Below the pieces are notes generated by a model. That model ran no database searches. It saw only the letters and a list, made by a program, of their open reading frames with translations, and was not told where the DNA came from. Made by a program: the position numbers and the translations under genes. From an uncultured Lachnospiraceae bacterium (GTDB taxonomy: Bacteria; Bacillota; Clostridia; Lachnospirales; Lachnospiraceae), in NCBI GenBank assembly GCA_910585205.1, contig CAJUCC010000010.1, positions 1 through 38,406 of the forward strand: a stretch of DNA of 38,406 nucleotides, given 5' to 3'. Positions within the stretch are counted from its first letter, which is position 1, and the number at the start of each line of letters is the position of its first letter. Shown piece after piece: positions 33,194 to 38,406 of this stretch.

Positions 33194-34147
33194 ATGAGTA
33201 AAGGAGAAGAAATCCTGGGTCTGTTTCCCGACTATTTCAGGGGAATGTGGAACAAAGTCATGGAGCGTGCGGACAGTCTGCAGGAGATTCGGCTGCGGGC
33301 GTCGGGGCCGGTTATGCTGCTTTTGGACCAGCGGGAATGCTTTCTGACAGGAGCGGGAGAGATTACCTGTCATCCGCAGCGGGCGCTGCACATCGGCAGA
33401 AAGGAGCTGGACGGGATTATGAATCATATCTGCCGGTATTCCGTCTATGCTTTTGAGGAAGAACTGCGGCAGGGGTTTCTGACGGTACCGGGCGGACACC
33501 GGATCGGTGTGGCGGGACAGGTTGTCACCGATGAAGGGGGCATTGTCAGAAAGCTGAAACACATATCGTATCTGAATATCCGCATTGCGCATGAGGTGTT
33601 GGGGGCGGCGGATGCGGTAATGCCGTTTCTGTATCACAGGGGACGATTTCTAAGCGGTATGATAATTTCGCCGCCGGGCTGCGGGAAGACGACAATGCTG
33701 CGGGACATTGTCAGACAGGTTTCCGACGGCAATCCGCATGGCAGGGGACAGTGTGTGGGTGTCGTGGATGAACGTTCGGAGATAGCGGGCAGTTACATGG
33801 GAGTTGCGCAGAATACGGTCGGCATCCGCACGGATATACTGGATGGCTGTCCCAAAGCCGCCGGGATGATGATGCTGATCCGTTCCATGTCACCGCAGGT
33901 TGTCGCGGTTGATGAAATCGGCAGCATGGAGGATGTACATGCCCTGCAGCAGGTGCTCCAGTGCGGCAGCAGCCTGATTGTAACGGTTCACGGAAACAGC
34001 ATGGAAGAGGTGCGGAAAAAGGCGTATATGAAGGAACTTTTACAGCGGAAGGAATTTCGGCGTTTTATCGTCCTGACAAGGAGGGCGGGAAAGTGTGCTG
34101 TGGAAGGAATCTTTGACGAGGATTACCGGCTATGTTCCGGTTTCTAG
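33194..34147 (+). CDS. spoIIIAA: Stage III sporulation ATPase SpoIIIAA
   Basis: SpoIIIAA is the cytoplasmic secretion-type ATPase of the channel that joins mother cell and forespore. The 317-residue protein has Walker A SPPGCGKTT (residues 159-167, Lys165) and Walker B VVAVDEI (236-242), with VVDERSEIAGS between them. All are typical of this family. Start ATG 33194 follows AGAGGTGAGG; an in-frame TTG at 33173 is possible but lacks support. The 3' end overlaps spoIIIAB by 16 bases. First gene of a complete spoIIIAA-AH operon, showing that the organism is an endospore former or descends from one. Confidence 0.96.
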   Translation: MSKGEEILGLFPDYFRGMWNKVMERADSLQEIRLRASGPVMLLLDQRECFLTGAGEITCHPQRALHIGRKELDGIMNHICRYSVYAFEEELRQGFLTVPGGHRIGVAGQVVTDEGGIVRKLKHISYLNIRIAHEVLGAADAVMPFLYHRGRFLSGMIISPPGCGKTTMLRDIVRQVSDGNPHGRGQCVGVVDERSEIAGSYMGVAQNTVGIRTDILDGCPKAAGMMMLIRSMSPQVVAVDEIGSMEDVHALQQVLQCGSSLIVTVHGNSMEEVRKKAYMKELLQRKEFRRFIVLTRRAGKCAVEGIFDEDYRLCSGF

Positions 34148-34650
34148 GAGCGGTATTTCTGCTGGCGGGTACGACAGGATACAGTTTTTGCTTCTGCCGG
34201 GACATGCATGAACGGCTGCAATGTCTGCATGAAATGAAACGCATGTATGAATTGCTCTACAGTCAGGTCGGATATTGTCTGGCGGCGTTTCCGGAGGCAT
34301 GCAGGATGGTGGAGCCGTATCTGAACGCCCCGTTTTCGGAAATGCTGCATGCCGTATATGAGGAAGCGGAGCGGAATACAGGGAAGCCCTTTCCGCAGAT
34401 TTGGGAGGAACAGACGGCGGCATATTTTCCGCGGTTTCCCCTGAAGCGGGAAGACGAAGCGCTGCTTACGGAGCTGGCCCGCAGTCTCGGATATGCGGAC
34501 AGGGAGCTGCAAAAACAGGCCATTGACGAACGGATGAATACCCTGCAGGGAACGATACAAAAGCTGGAAACACATATGGCAGAACGGGAAAAGATGGTAA
34601 TGAGTTTTGGCATTATGGGCGGCCTGCTCCTTGTCATCGTATTGATATAG
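34132..34650 (+). CDS. spoIIIAB: Stage III sporulation protein SpoIIIAB
   Basis: A 172-residue protein with an N-terminal membrane helix (about residues 3-20) and a C-terminal helix (FGIMGGLLLVIVLI). Between them is a helical cytoplasmic domain related to type II secretion F proteins. It is part of the mother-cell side of the feeding channel. ATG 34132 lies inside spoIIIAA, so translation is coupled. Length and end are normal for the family. Confidence 0.92.
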   Translation: MFRFLGAVFLLAGTTGYSFCFCRDMHERLQCLHEMKRMYELLYSQVGYCLAAFPEACRMVEPYLNAPFSEMLHAVYEEAERNTGKPFPQIWEEQTAAYFPRFPLKREDEALLTELARSLGYADRELQKQAIDERMNTLQGTIQKLETHMAEREKMVMSFGIMGGLLLVIVLI

Positions 34651-34673
34651 ATGCAGTGACCGGGAGGAAAAAA

Positions 34674-34868
34674 ATGGGCGTCAGTCTGATTTTTAAAATT
34701 GCGGCAGTAGGGATTCTGGTGACAATACTCAGTCAGGTATTGAAGCACAGCGGAAGGGAAGAACATGCGTTTCTGGTCAGTCTGGCGGGGCTGATTCTTG
34801 TACTGACATGGATTGTTCCCTATGTCTATGATTTATTTGAAACAATACAGACGTTATTTCAGTTGTAA
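34674..34868 (+). CDS. spoIIIAC: Stage III sporulation protein SpoIIIAC
   Basis: A 64-residue protein with two membrane helices, matching the family in size and in the segments FKIAAVGILVTILSQVLKHS and EHAFLVSLAGLILVL. ATG 34674 follows GGGAGG (34662-34667). An in-frame GTG at 34656 would put the ribosome binding site inside the gene. Confidence 0.92.
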   Translation: MGVSLIFKIAAVGILVTILSQVLKHSGREEHAFLVSLAGLILVLTWIVPYVYDLFETIQTLFQL

Positions 34869-34880
34869 GCGGAGCGTTAT

Positions 34881-35267
34881 ATGGAGATTATGAAGATCGG
34901 TTCGATCGGTTTGATCGGCGTGCTGCTGGCGGTTTTTTTCAGAACGGTCAGGGCGGAATACGGCGTCTATATGGGAATTGCCACGGGAATGCTGATTTTC
35001 TGGTATACCCTGCAGAATTTGTCGGTGTTTATGGAGGAGGTGCATCTGCTCCAGGCCGTGACGGGACAGGATAACGGGTTTTTGGCCATTTTGCTGAAAG
35101 TGGTGGGGATTACTTATATTTGCGAGTTCTGTGCGGGCATCTGCAAAGATGCCGGATATGGGGCGGTGGGCGGACAAATTGAAATATTCGGAAAGGTTAT
35201 GGTGCTTTTGACAGGGCTGCCGATACTGCTTTCCGTGATTCGGACAATTCAGAATTTTAAGGGGTAA
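34881..35267 (+). CDS. spoIIIAD: Stage III sporulation protein SpoIIIAD
   Basis: A 128-residue membrane protein with about four helices, related to SpoIIIAC in its first half (GSIGLIGVLLAVFFRTVRAE) and with the family block ITYICEFCAGICKDAGYGA. ATG 34881 starts 12 bases after spoIIIAC; ATG 34890 is also in frame. Its stop codon TAA (35265-35267) is in the same frame as the next gene. Confidence 0.93.
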   Translation: MEIMKIGSIGLIGVLLAVFFRTVRAEYGVYMGIATGMLIFWYTLQNLSVFMEEVHLLQAVTGQDNGFLAILLKVVGITYICEFCAGICKDAGYGAVGGQIEIFGKVMVLLTGLPILLSVIRTIQNFKG

Positions 35268-35273
35268 ACGGCA

Positions 35274-36317
35274 TTGGATTTGACAGAGGAGATCACGGGT
35301 CTGAATGAACAGATCGGCCGGTTGTTTCCGGGACAGGTTTTTGACCTGCAGGATATGGCCGCAAAGTTAATGCGGGGAGAAATAACGGAAGTTATGGAAT
35401 TGTGCTTTCGGAATATGGCGGACGGGCTTCGGGGAGAGATCCGGAGTTTTCTCGGACTGGTGGTATTGCTGTTGTGCGTGGGTATGATTGCGGCGCTGCT
35501 GATGAATCTGACAGGACTGTTTGAAAACAAACAGATCGCCGACATCGGGTTTTATTTTGTCTATCTGTTTCTCGTTCTGCTGCTTCTGAAAATTTTCGGC
35601 ATTGTGACGGAGACGGCCCAGACATTGATCGCGGATATGCTGTTGTTTATGAAGCTGTTTATGCCGGTCTATTTTCTGGCGGTGGGAGCCGCCTCCGGCG
35701 TGACGACGGCCCTGTTGTATTATCAGTTTATTCTGACGGTCATCTATGGCGTGGAAGCGGCGCTTTCCGCGTTTCTGATGCCGCTTATTAAAGTCTATGT
35801 TTTTCTGGCCTTTATGAATGGATTGTGGACGGACGAAAAGCTGCATATGATGCTGGAACTGATCCGGCGTGTGATCGGTTATCTGCTGAAGATCGCTTTT
35901 GCGGTAGTAACGGGCATCAGTATGATACAGTCAATGATAACACCTGTTATAGATTCCGTGAAAATGTCGGCCATTCAAAAGACCGTATCTCTGATACCGG
36001 GAATCGGCAATGTCAGCGACAGTGTGGCGGAGCTGGTCGTCGGCTCTGCGGTACTGATTAAAAACAGCATCGGAGTATTGGCCGTCCTTTTGCTTGCTCT
36101 GCTCTGCGCGCTGCCTGCCCTGAAAATATGGGTGTTGGCAATGATGCTGAAATTTTCCGCCGCTCTGACGGGAATTGTCAGCGACCGCAGAATCACGTCG
36201 TGCATGGACCATGTGGGAGAGGGGAGCCTTTTGATGCTGCGCACGCTTCTGACGGCAAGCGGGCTGTTTCTGATTATGATTGCCATTGCGGCAATGACAA
36301 TGAACCGGGGATTCTGA
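35274..36317 (+). CDS. spoIIIAE: Stage III sporulation protein SpoIIIAE, short N-terminus
   Basis: A 347-residue polytopic membrane protein of the SpoIIIA channel, with helices from about residue 60 onward and the conserved IPGIGNVSDSVAELVVGSAVLIK-type block around residue 240. Start TTG 35274 follows AAGGGG at nine bases. A start further upstream is impossible, because an in-frame TAA lies two codons before. This leaves the protein without the cleaved signal peptide found at the front of Bacillus SpoIIIAE (about 399 residues). The rest looks intact. The stop overlaps the spoIIIAF start. Confidence 0.92.
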   Translation: MDLTEEITGLNEQIGRLFPGQVFDLQDMAAKLMRGEITEVMELCFRNMADGLRGEIRSFLGLVVLLLCVGMIAALLMNLTGLFENKQIADIGFYFVYLFLVLLLLKIFGIVTETAQTLIADMLLFMKLFMPVYFLAVGAASGVTTALLYYQFILTVIYGVEAALSAFLMPLIKVYVFLAFMNGLWTDEKLHMMLELIRRVIGYLLKIAFAVVTGISMIQSMITPVIDSVKMSAIQKTVSLIPGIGNVSDSVAELVVGSAVLIKNSIGVLAVLLLALLCALPALKIWVLAMMLKFSAALTGIVSDRRITSCMDHVGEGSLLMLRTLLTASGLFLIMIAIAAMTMNRGF

Positions 36318-36871
36318 TGAATGATTATCTGATGGAAATAATGAAACGGACGAGCGTTTTTATGATTCTGGCACAGGCCGTGATCCATTTCCGTCCCAAT
36401 CCTTCCTATGAAAAATATTTTAAGTTTCTGGCGGGCGTGATGACGATAGTGATACTGGTCATTCCGCTGACGGAACTGTTTCACAGCGGGATCGGGGCGG
36501 AATACCAGGCGTGCATGAGCCGGTATGTGAGCAGGATCGAGGAAGCGGAAGAAGCAAAGCGAATATGGGAAGAAACGGCCGCAGCGCCGTCCGACGCGTA
36601 TCTGCGGGAGATCGGGGAAGAAGTCGGAAAAAAGGTAAACGGCTATCTGCAACAGAAGGGGATAGCGTACCGGGTACGTCAGGCAGAAATATTGTATGAT
36701 ACGGCGGAGAATTACCGGATTCACATTTTGCTGGAGTCTGCGGACGGTGAAATCCATGTACGGCTGCCGGAGATCGGAAAAACCGGAGCGGAAAACGAAA
36801 CGTTACGGAGCGAACTGGCAAAACTGCTGGAAATCGAGGCGGATTATGTGGAGGTGGAGATCGTTGGGTGA
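36317..36871 (+). CDS. spoIIIAF: Stage III sporulation protein SpoIIIAF
   Basis: A 184-residue protein with two N-terminal membrane helices (the second is FLAGVMTIVILVIPLTELF) and a soluble domain of about 120 residues with the ring-forming fold of type III secretion proteins. ATG 36317 overlaps the spoIIIAE stop (TGATGA). The frame is open further upstream, but that lies inside spoIIIAE. It ends eight bases into spoIIIAG. Confidence 0.9.
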   Translation: MNDYLMEIMKRTSVFMILAQAVIHFRPNPSYEKYFKFLAGVMTIVILVIPLTELFHSGIGAEYQACMSRYVSRIEEAEEAKRIWEETAAAPSDAYLREIGEEVGKKVNGYLQQKGIAYRVRQAEILYDTAENYRIHILLESADGEIHVRLPEIGKTGAENETLRSELAKLLEIEADYVEVEIVG

Positions 36872-37463
36872 TAAAAAGGAGAAGTTTATCATATTTGCGC
36901 TGGCAGGCATCCTTTTGCTGATCGTCTGCCTTCCGGTGAAAAAGACGGAGCGAAAATCAGGGGCGGGCAGCGCCGGAATTCTTTCCGGGGAACAGAGCGC
37001 GGGCGGAGAGAGCAGCGCGGCGGTTAAAACGCAGTCACAGGAACCGTCCGCGGAAGATACTTATGTACAGGAGCTGGAGCGGGAACTGGAAGAACTGCTG
37101 CAGTGCATGGAGGGAGCGGGCAGGGTAAAGGTTATGATTACACTGCAGTCGACCGGGGAAGAGATCGTGGAGAAAGACCGTCCCGCCAGCCGCTCCAGCG
37201 TGACGGAGCAGGATGCGGCGGGCGGGAGCAGGAGCACGAACGATATGAACAGCGAGGAGACAACGGTATTTATCACGGATGCGGACGGCAGACAGATTCC
37301 CTATGTTCGGAAAAAACTGCAGCCGGCCGTGGCGGGAGTGGCGGTGCTGGCCGAGGGCGGCGGCAGAGAACAGGTGAGACGGAATATTAGTGAGGCAATT
37401 CAGGCATTATTTGGGATCGACGCGAATAAAATTAAAATAGCAAAAATGAAAACGACAAAGTAA
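36864..37463 (+). CDS. spoIIIAG: Stage III sporulation protein SpoIIIAG
   Basis: A 199-residue protein that forms a ring in the space between mother cell and forespore membranes. It has one membrane helix (about residues 7-25, IIFALAGILLLIVCLPV), a variable Ser/Glu-rich linker, and the ring domain with LEELLQCMEGAGRVKVMITL and the C-terminal SEAIQALFGIDANKIKIAKM. Start TTG 36864 lies eight bases after GGAGGT, within the end of spoIIIAF. The length is normal. Confidence 0.93.
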   Translation: MGDKKEKFIIFALAGILLLIVCLPVKKTERKSGAGSAGILSGEQSAGGESSAAVKTQSQEPSAEDTYVQELERELEELLQCMEGAGRVKVMITLQSTGEEIVEKDRPASRSSVTEQDAAGGSRSTNDMNSEETTVFITDADGRQIPYVRKKLQPAVAGVAVLAEGGGREQVRRNISEAIQALFGIDANKIKIAKMKTTK

Positions 37464-37475
37464 GGGGAGAATATC

Positions 37476-38225
37476 GTGAAAAACGTACTGAAAAAGAACC
37501 AGATTATGATTACGGCGCTGGCGATTATGATCGCGGTTGCGGGGTATCTCAATTTTGCCGGAACGAAATTGAGCGATGAAGAACTGATGAGCGTCTCCGG
37601 GGAATCGGTCGTGACAGGAGACAGCGGAGAACTTCTCCCGGAGGAGGCGGATCCGTATACAAGTGCGGCACTTGAGATTTCGGATGAAGATACGGAACTG
37701 GCGGAAGGCGTTTCCATAGCGGATGGCGGGACGGAGCAGACCGTATTCCAGGACATCGAAAGCCTGGATACCGACGACATCACAGCCTCTGCGGATTACC
37801 TGAATGAAGAAATGGCACAGGGAGAGGTGACACAGGAAGACACACCCGGTGAGGCAGTCTTTACTTCCACGGCCAATGTTACATCCATGTCCGGCGCAAA
37901 ACTGATGAAGGAACAGACGAGAGCAAAAAACAAAGAGACACTGCTGGACATTATCAACAGCACGAGCGTATCCGAAGCGCAGAAACAGAGCGCTATTGAA
38001 GGCATGATACAGCTGACCGATATTGCGGAAAAAGAGACTGCCGCGGAGATTCTTCTGGAGGCAAAAGGCTTTGAGGACGTGGTAGTCAGCATCAGTGAGA
38101 CCGGCGTGGACGTAGTAGTCAGCGCGGAAACCCTGACGGATGCCCAGTGCGCCCAGATCGAAGACATTGTGACGAGGAAGACCGGAACCGCACCCGAAAA
38201 TATCATCATCCAATGTAGCAAATAG
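37476..38225 (+). CDS. spoIIIAH: Stage III sporulation protein SpoIIIAH
   Basis: A 249-residue protein whose outer domain pairs with SpoIIQ from the forespore in Bacillus. It has one membrane helix (about residues 9-28), a long acidic, unstructured linker (about 35-130), then the ring-building domain with KNKETLLDIINSTSVSEAQK and GFEDVVVSISETGVDVVV. Start GTG 37476 follows AGGGGAGA. It is the last gene of the spoIIIA operon, and no simple terminator follows inside the window. Confidence 0.94.
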   Translation: MKNVLKKNQIMITALAIMIAVAGYLNFAGTKLSDEELMSVSGESVVTGDSGELLPEEADPYTSAALEISDEDTELAEGVSIADGGTEQTVFQDIESLDTDDITASADYLNEEMAQGEVTQEDTPGEAVFTSTANVTSMSGAKLMKEQTRAKNKETLLDIINSTSVSEAQKQSAIEGMIQLTDIAEKETAAEILLEAKGFEDVVVSISETGVDVVVSAETLTDAQCAQIEDIVTRKTGTAPENIIIQCSK

Positions 38226-38235
38226 GAAAAATGTA

Positions 38236-38244
38236 TGATATAAT
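38236..38244 (+). promoter_or_regulatory. Extended -10 element downstream of spoIIIAH
   Basis: TGATATAAT is a consensus TATAAT with a TGn extension, 11 bases after the spoIIIAH stop. No -35 at 17 bases is convincing. Transcription would start near 38251, so the large hairpin at 38259-38319 would be at the very 5' end of the RNA. The gene served lies beyond the window. Confidence 0.5.
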
Positions 38245-38258
38245 GTTCCCAGTTCAGC

Positions 38259-38319
38259 CAGAGCGCAGATCGGGCCGCAAATCGTGCCAGCACGAAGTTG
38301 CGGACAGATCTGCGCTCTG
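38259..38319. repeat. Long structured inverted repeat (possible RNA hairpin or REP-like element)
   Basis: A perfect 13-bp outer stem (38259-38271 with 38307-38319) encloses a second stem CCGCAA/TTGCGG (38275-38280 with 38298-38303). A third, TCGTG/CACGA (38282-38286 with 38291-38295), closes on a CCAG tetraloop. In all there are 24 base pairs in 61 bases. No T run follows, so it is not a standard terminator. Confidence 0.7.
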
Positions 38320-38406
38320 AGGGAGCGCCCGTATATGAGCAAAGGGAGCTGCGCAGCAGCGGAAAGCGCCGAAGGCGCGGTTTGCGAAAGGGCGCGGCAG
38401 AGCGCG
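38320..38406. other. GC-rich, hairpin-rich segment without a clear gene
   Basis: This end piece is much richer in G and C than the rest of the window and contains short hairpins, such as the palindrome GCTGCGCAGC (38348-38357) and GCGCC-gaa-GGCGC (38366-38378). GCGC-type words recur. No start codon with a ribosome binding site opens a convincing gene before the edge. It may be part of a repeat element or of a structured RNA that continues beyond the window. Confidence 0.4.

Noticed and set aside
1..38406. CRISPR arrays, tRNA or rRNA genes, insertion sequences, phage genes
   Set aside because: No regularly spaced repeats, cloverleaf-like sequences, transposase motifs or terminal inverted repeats with target duplications were seen.

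Overview
This window looks like chromosomal DNA of an anaerobic, endospore-forming member of the Clostridia, probably Lachnospiraceae. The evidence is a complete spoIIIA operon, a SpoVB/MurJ-type flippase, a stand-alone glycyl-radical domain, a large single-chain PurL, and frequent GTG/TTG starts behind strong AGGAGG-like ribosome binding sites. The family placement is inferred from gene content and protein style. No tRNA, rRNA, CRISPR array, transposase or phage gene was seen. Most genes are on the plus strand and tightly packed, and no gene-free stretch exceeds 300 bases.

Region 1 (1-8853): an arginine cluster, argC-argJ-argB-argD, behind a near-consensus promoter with an ARG-box-like site. 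It is split between argC and argJ by a SpoVB/MurJ flippase and a GNAT acetyltransferase. An orphan extracellular solute-binding protein overlaps the end of argD. A doubtful 46-codon ORF and a small DMT-type membrane protein follow.

Region 2 (8888-16178): a lipoprotein form of ComEA, an OmpR-type response regulator, its histidine kinase, a GerMN-domain lipoprotein, ComEC and HolA. The regulator-kinase-GerMN lipoprotein order recalls actinobacterial MtrA-MtrB-LpqB and sits between the two DNA-uptake genes.

Region 3 (16237-21739): a minus-strand lipoprotein, divergent from a three-gene MacB-like ABC system. That system has an ATPase, a membrane-anchored protein with CARDB-like domains outside the cell, and an FtsX-type permease.

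Region 4 (21736-28785): an OFA-type MFS transporter translationally coupled to a membrane GGDEF protein. It converges on a 671-residue protein with an N-terminal cNMP-binding-like fold, and both stop codons lie inside one shared terminator hairpin. The 671-residue gene is divergent from a DUF6508-like gene plus a TetR regulator. The intergenic space holds two copies of a 20-bp near-palindromic repeat, one at each start region, which is a good candidate for an autoregulated divergon.

Region 5 (28800-32999): purL with a terminator, then a convergent 80-residue glycyl-radical protein with its own promoter and terminator.

Region 6 (33194-38225): spoIIIAA to spoIIIAH, needed for the mother cell-forespore channel. 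The window ends in a GC-rich structured segment with a 61-base hairpin just downstream of an extended -10 element.
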